Source: Lithodes maja (lineage: Eukaryota > Arthropoda > Malacostraca > Decapoda > Lithodidae). From it: 64,000 bases of DNA. This document shows, one piece after another, positions 22,257 through 33,336 of this stretch. Within the stretch, counting starts at the first letter, position 1; every line of letters begins with the position of its first letter. A program made the translations under genes and the position numbers. The notes under the pieces were generated by a model, which was not told the DNA's origin, searched no databases, and saw only the letters and a list, made by a program, of their open reading frames with translations. The stretch is taken from NCBI GenBank assembly GCA_037953745.1, contig JBAKBP010013010.1:1-64000 (forward strand), in the 5' to 3' direction.

Positions 22257-25200
22257 TCACAAGACTGGCACTTCTCTTCGCTCTCGCCGGCAACAGGACC
22301 TGCCAATAACCTTTCACTATTTCCACCTTAGTGATAAACGAGGCAGCCCCGATGCGGTCTATGGGGTCGTCAACTCTGGGTAATGTTTAGGCGTCTGTCA
22401 GGGATGATGCACCAACACTCTTGCAATCAACACAAACACGGATCTTGCTACTCAACTCAGGTTGCAAAGTCACTGGCAACGACCACTCACGATATCCCTC
22501 ATCCTTCAGACCCTTCTCCAACATGTAGTCCAGCTCTGCTTTTACAACAGGGTGTCGAGCAGGATTTATACGGTAGGGAGCCAATTTGAGCTTTGCACTG
22601 TCTCCAGCCTCTATGTCGGGTGCCCCCCCGGACATCAGGCCTGGAGAATCAACAAACATGCGGACGTACTGCCACAGCCTAGTAAACAACTTCTCTTGGC
22701 GCTTAGGAACAAGAGGTTGCAACTTATCTCGAAGAACAACATGCTCATTGCCCTCCCACAACCCAGCCGGGACCGCAGTCTCTAAACTATAGTCACCCTC
22801 CTTCTCCACCTCTGTCCCTAAAACAGCCAGGTCATGAGAGGGACAATCTGTACCACCTGTGCAGTCACTCCCATAGTTCATAAGTGCTAAGGCTTCCCTG
22901 CCGATACCGTACATGCGCACCCCCGCATTCCTTGCGGCTACACCTGCCTGCGCAGCATCACCACCTTCAGCGCCACGGCCAGATACAGTCGGTCTATGGT
23001 AGGGCTGTTGCATTTTAATAGGGCAGCAGTGGGAGGCTATGCGACGGTCGGGCGTATCTATTCCATAGTTCACCTCACCAATCTGCTTAATGTCCTGATA
23101 CTGACCACCACCCTTAGCAGCCATGGGTCGACCCTGAACTGACAACCATGCCAAAGCCTCGTCGCCCACCTTGAACAACTTAGACAACGAGGCCAACGTT
23201 TTACTCACACCCAAGTGACCTGCCAGTGGAACATCGTGCACCGCATGAGTTGTGAGGCCTGGGTGCTCGGCAAAAACAGTGGGGTATAAACCGAACAGGT
23301 GCTGGATCGCTGCATGCTGTTGCTCAGGCAGGTGCTCAAGCGCTTCCACAGCCACCTGACTCATGTTCCCCGCCCACTGATCCGCCGAGACATGAGAATC
23401 CCAACTTTCCTCCACCTGTGCCTCACTGCCCCCCTCTCCTTCTCCACCTTGGCCGCTGCAGACCAACACAGGGACAGTAGGCTGCTCAGGTGGGCGCCTC
23501 ACAAACTCCTTCAACAGGTTCACATGACATGCTTCCCCGTCCTCATCGAGTTCAATAGCCCCATTCCCACAACTCTCAAGACTAGGATCTTCTAGTTGCA
23601 TCCATCGTATATCAGAGGGTGCCAACCTGTCCAAGTGCTCCTGGAGCAACTTGTGGCCACCCCCGATACTGGGTTGCTCAAGCCTAGTCTGTTTCACAAG
23701 GGAACATTTCTGTCGCGGAGTGCTATCACGCCCTACCATGTCACTTGGGGGGACAGGTTCTGGGGCCACTCCGGACCTCAAAAGGGGTGCAAGTACCGAG
23801 TCACCAAGGAGTGTCGCTGGGTCCAAATTCTTAAACCGACCACCAGCCTTGACTTTCTCCTTCAGACCCTACCTCCGCTGGTCTGAAACCTGGGAACTAT
23901 GCTGTGACACCTGAGCGGACTGAGATCTGGTGACAGCACACGCCAGCTGCTGCGTCTGGCACCTCTCAAGCCACTCTTGCCCCTCCCTACTCGTGTCGGC
24001 CGCCCTCTCGGCAATGACTAAGGGTGGAACCTCGGAAGTAGGCACCGCAAAGTCGTTACCGAGAAGGAGGTCGACCCCCTCAACTGGCAATTTCTCTACA
24101 ATCCCCACATCCAACTCCCGTGTCACACCATCCACCACTAGCTCCACTCTCACCAGCGTGTAAGACCACACAGCATTGATGCCTTGAACCACTACAACCC
24201 GAGCTGCGTTAATAGGCTTACCAGTGAAGTTCTTAAGTAACGTCGGAGGCACCCGTATCACGCAACAACTCAAGCCTGTGTTCCACACCAGCCCACCTCA
24301 CAGTGCCATGTCCCCTATGACCACAAAAAGCATCTCGGACGGGTAGCGAGCCCTCATTATGCTTCTTCACCGACTGTGACTCCACAACCAACGATTTACC
24401 CCGGGCAAACGCGGAAGACCTCAAAGACACCCCGATGTTGCTCACTAGAGACACCACCGCTGTAGACTGTGTGCTCGGACAAGAGCGCGCAATATGCCCC
24501 TTCTTATGGCACTTAAAACACTCCACCTCACTCCTTGACTTCCCCTGGGGTGGGGAAGGGCCCTGGCCTTTCTTTAACGAGAAGGGTTTCGACTTGGGTT
24601 CAAAATTGGCAACAGTGCTCTTAGTAGGATAATTTGTTGTATCATTAGTTCGGGGGGGTGGGGTGGTACGCCCCTTGTTACCTGCCTCAGCTCTCTGGGC
24701 AGACCCGCTCCCACGAATTAACGACAACCTGAGGTCAGCCAACTCAGCCGCCTCCTGCAGAGTTTTAGGTTGCTTTTCTTTCAGGTTAAGAGTCAAGTCC
24801 CCACCAGTGCATTTAAAGAATTGTTCTAACAACACTAATTGCTTCACCGCATCAAAAGTAGTTGTTTTCTCCGACCTCAACCAATTCTCAAACGCATCTG
24901 ATAGTTCTCTAGCGTGTTCCTGGAAAGTACTCTCCTTTTTCTTAGGAACAGCCCTAAACGTCAGCCTATAGGTCTCTGGCTGCAACTCATACGCCCTCAG
25001 GACAGCCTCTTTCAACGCCTCATAATTCACACAGGAATCTAGGGGCAAAGCATCGTACGCCTTGAGTGCTTTCCCCGTCAATCGTGAAGAAACAATGGCT
25101 GCCCACTTCTCCTCGGGCCATTGGTGCTCCCGGCACTTTTTCTCAAAACGGAGAAAGAATTCTGTAACTCCTGACTCATCAAACACTGGAACCAACTATA

Positions 25201-25903
25201 GTAGATGCGACAGGGACTGGTCATGGGGTCGACCCCCCTGGACGAAACGGTTCCCCGTCACCTCTATACGAGTTTTCTCTAGGTCAATATCGGCACAATA
25301 CCTTGCAGACTCATACTTGAGCTCAGCCTCATGCTTTCGCTGCTCGAGCTCAGCCTCATGCTTCTGCTGCTGCTGCCTGAGCTCAGCCTCATGCTTTCGC
25401 TGCTCGAGTTTGGCGAGCTCAAGCTGAAACAACATCTCGGAAGATAAACCCTGAGGAGGTGGTGCTACTGCCGGGGACCCACCCAGTGAGTCACCTAGAG
25501 GCTTACCCAACCGCCAGCGGACATCGGCCTGCGGGAACGTACTCAGCTCCGGAACCCGAGGGGGCGCCATGATAGGAGTTGAGTGGAATGGGGGCTGGGA
25601 CGAAGGTGCCCCAGCTCCCGCTCCACCCGAAGCCTCACGCACCCCACCAAGCGCACAGGCAACCAGCTCACTTCTTGACCAACCGCTAGTGCAAGAAAAC
25701 CCTAAGACCGTGGCTATACACTGCAGTTCGTACCGGTCCAGCCCCGACACCCGGTCCGCCGACACAGGCTCCTCCAAAAACCTCCGAGCATCCTCCTCAC
25801 CGTTCACCACCCGAACGCCGTCAGACAACTCCACCTTCTCCACCTTCTCGCCTGTCTCTCTCACTGTGCCCTCACTATTCTCAAACCCGTCCAGTGACGA
25901 CAT
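22257..25903 (-). pseudogene. Decayed gag-pol of B2, 3' truncated, rearranged pol
   Basis: The gag starts at 25903 (MSSLDGF) with the same layout as B1: SAP-like, KHEAEL repeats, SCAN-like capsid, CFKCHKKGHIARSC knuckle, DTGAS protease. A TAG stop interrupts gag at 25196-25198, a frameshift follows DTGAS near 24240, and another TAG lies near 23868. Pol keeps a long open frame (22387-23826, 479 codons) with mosaic order: protease-integrase linker (1-98), integrase tail (99-115), pre-RT leader (116-197), half an integrase zinc finger (198-218), a second integrase tail (219-265), a segment I cannot assign, then a second pre-RT leader and the start of RT. The DDE core is absent. The RT is cut at 22257 by the deletion that joins it to the B1 LTR. 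Confidence 0.85.
25310..25420 (-). repeat. Coding minisatellite in B2 gag
   Basis: Repeats of a 27-base unit encoding about RKHEAELEQ, with a CAG-rich stretch (RQQQQ) between units. The unit arrangement differs from B1 at 20260-20470. Confidence 0.75.
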
Positions 25904-26151
25904 GATGGAGTCAACAACAAAAAATCCCAAGTCAAGACAAAAGTAGCCAAACTCTCGCGTAGCTTTATTCACAAAAAATATTCGAAGATGTTTTTAAGTG
26001 CAATACTAGGTCACCAATAAACTCCAACAAGTTCCATATATCCTCAAAAACAATGTCCACTGCCAACACTGCGAGAAATAAAATCGAACCCAAAAATGGC
26101 GAATAAGATTTCTCCCCAAAAAATCCTGCAAAACTCAGTTCACTATATCCT

Positions 26152-26166
26152 GGACTAAGGTCGCCA
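26152..26166 (-). promoter_or_regulatory. Primer binding site of B2
   Basis: TGGCGACCTTAGTCC on the minus strand, two bases from the LTR, identical to that of B1. Confidence 0.65.
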
Positions 26167-26168
26167 TT

Positions 26169-27946
26169 TGTTACGACCGGCACAACGAAATAAACAAGGG
26201 CACTTAATATTGGACTACAAGATAGGCTAGATCTGCAACAACGGCACGCTAATTCCAAACCCTCGAACTATTAAGCCGGTGAACAAAACACTTAAACCCT
26301 CCAGAGTTAATCTACTGGATAACGGGGTATCAATTAACTGGGTTAAGTGTACTTCTACAAAGGTTTTCCGGTGACGGCAAAGCCTACTCACAACAAGAGT
26401 AATTACGTTAATAAAAAGCTCTCAAGTAATAACAATGCTTAAATAAACTATGACAAGATTTAATAAAAGGTTATATGCTTACGTTATCTTTAGTGTGATT
26501 CTGGACTCAACACTAAAACTCTTCAATGCTCTATGAAAACACTTGAAGTCTAGTCCTACAGCAAACAGATATGGGATCTTCTGAAAACGTCTGATGCTCT
26601 AAGATGCTCGTCGAATATAGAACAGGAGTAATGCAGGGGCAGGACACCAAAGTGTGTATCTTAAATACACCAAAAGGTAGGATACATGTATATGGAAACA
26701 AGAGAGTGCAACAACTCTGTGACAGCACTAACCACAGCAACTCAAAAACAGTACTTCCTTAGTCAAAGTAACAGCCATACTGGGTTGTGCACTATGCATC
26801 AACCTAGGCTAAAACAATACGTGAATAATCGCTAAAGCATACGCAGTTAAAGTTAATAAACAAAAATGCTGTCTTTCTTACTAATAAAGTCTAGCAGCAG
26901 CATAAAGGTACAGGGAGCCTAGGCAGAGCTCAAGCATGCTCGCAGCCTACTGTCTCCCCTGAACAGATTTCCCTTATCTTACATTAAGTGACTAGGAGGC
27001 TCTCTTGGTAAATCCAGATCTCAAGTATCTGGTCTTACCCTGGCTCTCCTCAAAGGTCAACAAAATGAGTTAGCAAGTATACAAGCAAGAGTAGGCAAAA
27101 GCCCTTCGCTTGTATACTGCTAAGCTCGCAAAGGAAAATATGCACAAGGGTGTACTACAGGCTGCCTAGCTCTGTCGAAGTTCGTACAGGCTCTGACTTG
27201 CCATATACATAACACAGACAACGACCAAAGATACCTTCCACTGTCTAGCATTAAATAGTAATAAAGAACAACCAAATAATTAGAAGCACCCAACAATATG
27301 AATCCATGTGACTATGATTCTAATAACCTCTAAAGCTAGTGCAAAACATATATGTGAGAACAGGCGCTGGTAATACGACTGGCCGACTATGGAAGTCGTA
27401 TGCGAGAACCAGAAGGGATGGGTAATTGAATAAAGATAAGAAGTATTGGAAAGAAGGAGTTCAGAGAGAGGCAAAGCAGTAAAGGGGGTTAGATGTGAGA
27501 CAGAATGGGAGGAACGTGTAGGACCAAGCGCACAATGCCATGTTCTGAGGAGAGGGAAGGAGAGGAGCCCGACGACTGGGCAAGGAGGGCGGCAACCAAC
27601 CACAGGCCACTACGTCACAGGACCACGCTAGGCACGCCGTCCAATAGCGAGCGGGTGGGCCCACCGAGCGAGGAATGCACACGTACATACGCACACACAC
27701 TGCCTCTTCGCTCTCTCCTCCGACTCTCTCTCTCTCTCTCACGCGCTGCATGTTATAATCACTACTATGGATATAAAATACTTCTAAGTGTCACAGACAA
27801 GAATAAAGGCAAACACTGATCTGTCTGTAACAACACGAATACTAAGAAAGAAAGAATATCGTTCTACGATTATTATAGCCCATTTCACTGCCGCGGCGAG
27901 TGCTAGCGAGTCACGAGTACATTCTGGCAAGCTGGCCAGCGTAACA
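26169..27946 (-). repeat. Complete family B LTR (5' LTR of B2, 1778 bp)
   Basis: On the minus strand it starts TGTTACGCTGGCC (27946) and ends GGTCGTAACA (26169), with TG...CA ends. It has the same length class and the same TAACA terminus as the family A LTR but is otherwise a different sequence. The flank after 27946 is AATTGTG. A matching copy on the other side has been lost with the 3' end of B2. A CT dinucleotide run lies at about 27723-27741. Confidence 0.88.
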
Positions 27947-28550
27947 AATTGTGTCTACCCCTCGCCTTATCTTCGTCTTTGTCATCGCTTTCCTACAAGA
28001 TTGTATACAAAATTTGCTTTCAAGTGTTGGCAAAGATTGCTAATGCTCACCTTCTCCCTGTTGAACTGCCTAGTTGAGGAAATACGAACTGTATGGAGTA
28101 CGTATGTAGTGCCAGATCAGACTACACACTATGTGGTTAGCGGTGAACAGCAAGTAAACTTATGACTCATACTCTTGGCTAGTTATAATATTCTTGTCTT
28201 TTCCTGCAGCTGTTACCAGGTAATATATCGCTCGGCATTAGACTAAATGAACACGACCATTTAGATGTTTATCTCTTGAATGTTTATTCATAAACATTTG
28301 ACTAGTTAATGATTATTATGTAAATATGAATGCAGGAGACAAAAGGCAAAGCTGTCTGTTACAAGTGTATCCTCCAAAGTTGAAAGAGTGACAGAGAGCC
28401 AAAATTAAGTTACGTTACACTCAAAATGTTTGGGCGCACTTGGCTTGAAGCAATTTAAGTCATAAGATGAGGGAATGAGTGAGAGAGTTGCAAAGCTTAA
28501 GAACATATGCTGTTCAATTTTGGTGTCTTTATTACAGAATGGACGTAGAT
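27947..28550. other. Unassigned intergenic stretch
   Basis: About 600 bases with no open frame that resembles a known family on either strand, no RNA gene and no clear repeat. It separates the B2 LTR from a LINE tail. Confidence 0.5.
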
Positions 28551-29148
28551 TCCCTGACGAGAGTATAACGTAGAATGATGAAAATTATCCATAATATTGA
28601 AATTCTTCCATATGAAGAAAGGTTGAAGAAACTAGGCTTGCATTCGTTAGAGAGACGCAGAGTTAGAGGGGATATGATAGAGGTTTCCAAGTGGGTTAGT
28701 GGGATTAAGAAAGGGAACATGAAGGATGTACTAAAGCTCAGTGATTGCGAAAAAACTCGAACAAATAGTTTCAAATTAGATAAATTTAGTTTCAGAAAAT
28801 ATATTGGCAAATATTAGTTTGATAACAGAGTTGTAGGTAAGTGGAATAGGCTACCAAATGCTATAGTGGGATCAAGAACGATAGAGAGCTTTAAGATAAA
28901 GTTAGATAGGCATATGGACGAGATGAGTTGGGTGTGAGGGGGATCGGCCGGGTGTGGGCCAATTGGCGCTCTGTCTGAGACCCCCGTTTTCTGACCTCTG
29001 ACCGTTTTGGTGAGGTCAGTCCTCATGGTATTAGTGAGCTGGACCTATAATTAGGCATTGTAATTGGGGTTGGGTGCGAGAGGGATCTGCTTTGTGTGGC
29101 CAATCGGATTTCTGCAGACTCCCATTTTCTTATGTTCTTATAAGATGG
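28551..29148 (+). pseudogene. LINE-a: 3' end of a Jockey/CR1-type LINE
   Basis: The plus strand encodes the typical end of a LINE reverse transcriptase: LPYEERLKKLGLHSLERRR, then a basic stretch, then WNRLPNAI. It runs to a stop at about 28937, with one in-frame TAG at 28816. The front of the ORF, with the RT palm, is missing, as is usual for 5'-truncated copies. The 3' untranslated part continues to about 29148 and ends in TTCTTATGTTCTTATAAG, a short tail repeat used by CR1/L2-type elements instead of poly(A). It lies tail to tail with LINE-b. Confidence 0.78.
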
Positions 29149-29149
29149 C

Positions 29150-30345
29150 GGGCAACTGCATAAGGCTATGCGACCCACACGAGGCAGCTCCCATTCACAC
29201 ACAGCCCATATCATCCTTATGGGAATCTAACTTACGCTTAAAACTTTCAACTGTTCCTGAGCTAATCACTGCTCTGGGCATTCCATTCCACATGTTAACA
29301 ACTTCATTCCTAAACCAGTGCTTTCCTATATCTTTCCTAAATCCAAACTTATTTAACTTGAAACCATTTGAGCGGGTTATGTCGCCGTTCTTTAACTTTA
29401 ATACCTCATCTGTCTCGCCCTTATTTATACCTTTTATCCATTTAAATACCTCTATCATGTCTCTCCTTCATCTTCGTCTTTATAGTGAGTGCAAGCCTAA
29501 AGCTTTCAACCTCTCCTCGTACGATAAATTTCTAATATTATGTAACATTTTCGTCATTCTTCTTTGGACTGCCTCTAAAGGGTCAATATCCATTCTGTAA
29601 TAAGGGCACCAAAATTAGATAGCATAGTCTAAATGGGGTCTTACTAGTGCTAAGTATAGCTTTAAGAAAACTTCAGCAGTCATGTTGTTAACATTCCTAG
29701 ATATGAATCCTAGAACTCTATTTGCCCTGTTCCTAACACTTATGCATTATTTTCTGGGTTTCAGATCATTACTAACGAGCACCCCCAGATCCTTCTCACA
29801 CTCTGAGTTATCCAATTCTTCATTGTCTTGTTTGTACTTCGCATCTATATTACGATTTCCAATCCTTAATACCTTACATTTGTCTACTTTGAAACTCATC
29901 TGCCAATTTATGGACCACTAGTGCAAATTATCAAGATCCTTTTGAAGATATTCCCTGTCGCCAGCTGACTCTATTATCCTACCCATTTTAGTATCATCAG
30001 CAAATTTACTGATCCTACTATATATGCCTGAGTCAAGATCCTGTAGATAATGAACAGAAGGGGCCCCAAAACCGACTTGGGGACCCCACTTTTTACTAAT
30101 CCCCAGTCCGATTTTACACCATTGATACTAACTCTCTGCTTCCTACTAATTAGCCATGACCTAATCCACTTGAGTAGCATCCCCCCAATACCATGTCCTT
30201 CTATCTTCTTTAACAGCCTTACATGTGGAACTCTATCAAAAGCCTTACTGAAGTCTAAGTAAACTACATCATATGACTTGTCGTTATCTACCGCTTCATA
30301 TACCTCGGAGAAAAATCTGAGTACATTAAATTTCTGACAATGATT
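29150..30345 (-). pseudogene. LINE-b: RT palm to C-terminus, degraded
   Basis: On the minus strand I read in order a damaged FDKVPH-like block, WLISRKQRVSINGV, SGVPKSVLGPLLFIIY (normally PQGSVLGP), FADDTK with the catalytic Asp pair, a ladder of conserved blocks and LSYEERLKALGLHSL. It ends WNGMPRAVI with a stop near 29195. Several stops and shifts break the frame. It is the same broad family as LINE-a and LINE-h. The 5' end is cut near 30345. Confidence 0.82.
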
Positions 30346-31205
30346 AGACGATTTTATTCAGTTTCGGAAGGCTGTCTACCAAATTGAAGGTTATATACTA
30401 TATAAATGGATCCCAGTAGCTGCCACATATTTGTCCTTATCTTCATATTCTGGTCTAATTATAGCTGAAACAAAATACCATGGACGGCATCGGTACTGGA
30501 CGGGTTAATGTAACGTAATATAATGAAACTTTTCAGTTATGGAAAATTATGTTACGTTACCCTGACTTCATATGATGGTTTATATTTCACAAACACGTTA
30601 ACAAAACTAACAAACACATTCCGAATTCCTATCAATATGTTGTAAGAACTCTCTTGATATCAAAGCTCTTTTTTTTGTTTTACTTCATTTAGGTTATCAT
30701 CAGTCTACTTCATTCGACTTAAAGTACGATCTGCTTGAATCGATTGAACCCATTTCAGTTAAATCAGATCCTTCCTAAGCTGACATTTGTTTTTCTTATA
30801 GTTCACTTCATATGAAGTAAAGTTTTGTTGGAATGATATACAGATTATAAATTATTTTCAAGAATTGAGTCTCCATACTTATGACATTGCAAATCACCCT
30901 ACCCCCACACCCACCCACTCTTCCTCTTTACCAGTTAACCACACGTGTATGGTCTGCGGCGGGCTAATTGGGCCTGCCCACACAGCTCTACAACTAACAA
31001 TCAAGATCAAGAGCAACCACACGTGTAGATGTGATCAATGTGGATATCATATTTTTGATTTTATCCGTCTGCTATAAAATGTAATATATTTAATAGAGTT
31101 AGCTTTTCCCTTTTGGTGGACCAAGCTCATTCCCACAATATATAAGATCGTCTAATGATAGCCAAAATATACTGTCAAAATATGTCATAATAATCAAGAT
31201 ATTTA

Positions 31206-31208
<3 letters not shown>
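30346..31208. other. Unassigned AT-rich stretch
   Basis: About 860 bases without a recognisable gene. A 70-codon plus-strand frame (30865-31077) has two CxxC pairs (CMVC, CDQC), but its ends are low in complexity and I cannot tie it to a family. The stretch is most likely host intergenic DNA. Confidence 0.5.

Positions 31209-31301
<93 letters not shown>
31209..31301. repeat. (TA)n microsatellite at the A3 insertion site
   Basis: Nearly pure TA repeats for over 90 bases with one AATA interruption. A3 begins directly after it. TA-rich sequence resumes after the A3 3' LTR (ATATATACAG), so A3 entered this tract. Confidence 0.95.
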
Positions 31302-31304
<3 letters not shown>

Positions 31305-33095
31305 GACGCACCCAGTGCGTGGCAACGCAACCTGATTGTACTCCTTGGTACTCCACTGTACCGCCCGTGATCTGGCTACCGTCAGCAGCTATGTATATTG
31401 AGTGTGACAACTTATAACTATGTTCTTTGTATCTCTGCAAAGGTCTCGTCATGTGCTAACCAGTGGTGGGTTTTGTTTTAAGCCATGTCGAGACCTTCCA
31501 TTTAATATGTAGTATCAATAGAGAAGTTGATAGATAAGACAATGGGAGTTCAGAGAGAGAGAGTGAGTTGGGCTTCAGAGCAGGAGGGTAGCATGGCCGG
31601 GTGGGTTGCCAGACGTATGGACTGGTTGGCAGCCTTGCGCTTATAGCTAGGTGCGATAGGGTTGGTAGTCCATTGCTGCCTGCCTACGCTGCCTGGGCTG
31701 ACCATATTGTTGTACAGCACATTGCCTGGAGGCTCGCTGCGTGTTCCATGATCAGGTTGCCTAGAACCTTTGAGATTCTAACATCCCTTGCCCTCTCTCC
31801 CAACTTCTCACGGTTGCACTCTTTCTCTCTGACGACATTACTCTCATTTCATTCTTCTCTCTATTTAAATGCATAACCTTCCCTTGAGGTCCTAAAGGAG
31901 TTTCAGCACTCACCTCTCGTATTACTCTTAGGACAAGCATATATTTACATGTATTAGATTTAAGGGGTTAATGTGAACAGCGATCTTCTTGATGAGGATA
32001 GTTGGTGAAAGTTCTACATGTTCACGAGTTATATGCCCCGCTCATCATCCCATTTGTGACTAGACTGGTGCCATGTGTAAGAGCCCGACCATGCCCGGGA
32101 GTTGTCTGTAGAGGGACGAGGACTTAGCCTTGATTTGCATACCGAGCCAGGAGCGAGTGTAGCACCCGAGACTACAGCTCGCTCGTAGTGCCGGTATAGT
32201 AGAGTAACGTAATTTATCTGTCCTTGTGTTCTCTACAGTCTTTTCCTGGGTTCTCGCTTTCGGTGCTGGGACTCGTTGTTCCTGTGACTTGGCCTGCTAG
32301 CTAGAACACATGGGGATGATGAGTGGGATATATCTTTATTTTACTATGCATTTGCAGCTCTCTTTAAGTATATGTATGTAACACTTTACAATACACATTA
32401 CTCACACACAAGACAACACTATTAATACTTTCATGTATCAATTAACTGCACTGTCGTTTTGCTGCTGTGTCCGGAGTTCTGTTGCGTAGGGCGCATACGG
32501 ACTCGGAGGGGAGACAGAGTGAGAGAAGCGAAGTAGCCTATGCGGTAGTAGGCTACCGGCGCAGTACTGTTGCCTGCAACCTTTTAGTTATTCCAAGTAT
32601 AGATTCATTATTATAATAAGTGACTACTATTTATGTTCCTCCCATGTGTATTATTAGGTATCTACTGGATCATGAACATCTTGTATGCTACATGCTAGTG
32701 CATGTTAGTAGGGGACAGTTAGTGTAGTGCACGCGCTTTCAAGTAGGCGTGTACATTTGTCATTTAGCATTTCACTGTCATACCTTTAGCCTGCTTCTAT
32801 TCTACATTATTAGAGGCTTAATATTAACGTAGTTTCTTGAGTATTGCATTTCTTTAGTAATAACGTAACCTATAAATGTCTGAGGGAGTTTAGCCTCATA
32901 GCCTACCCCTGTTGTACACTTTCGCCGAGTTAAGGTACCTCGTTACCGTAGACGATAACTCTGTAGGGCGTTGGTGCTTTTGTTGTCTGGAGCATATAGT
33001 ATTTGGGACTGGAATCGAGCGTGTCGTTGTCACTTAAGCCATTTCTGTCCTACGATCAAGAATCCCGAATATGTATTGCCGATCCAGCCGTAACA
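31302..33095 (+). repeat. 5' LTR of A3 (1794 bp)
   Basis: It starts TGTGACGCACCC and ends GCCGTAACA, and is the same length as the 3' LTR at 38765-40558. I counted five differences: near 31429 (G/A), 31698 (A/C), 32007 (A/C), 32162 (G/C) and 33052 (G/A). A TATTTAAAT box at about 31863 is a possible core promoter element. The flanking 4 bp ATAT (31298-31301) repeats after the 3' LTR but is ambiguous within (TA)n. Confidence 0.95.
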
Positions 33096-33098
33096 AAA

Positions 33099-33112
33099 TG
33101 GCGACCTTGCAC
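33099..33112 (+). promoter_or_regulatory. Primer binding site of A3
   Basis: TGGCGACCTTGCAC, three bases after the LTR end, the same as in A1 and A2. Confidence 0.7.
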
Positions 33113-33336
33113 AAGATTCAGTAGTATCCTATCACATGTTTTTTGGAGGACTATTCTATGCTACCTAGTAGAGCTGGCTAGAATTTTCTTGCATATTGGA
33201 GGAATTTTTATTGTGTCATTATTGTATTGGTGGACTTGCAGATTGTTTCGTTAGGTGTCTAGAGTAGAGTCATTCAAGCATCTTTAACATTTTGTGAGTC
33301 GAGACTGCAATTAGTAATAAGCACTTTTTTTTTTTT

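Noticed and set aside
30865..31077. Small plus-strand frame with two CxxC pairs that could be a zinc ribbon
   Set aside because: Spacing matches no family that I know, the rest is low in complexity, and there is no support from neighbours.
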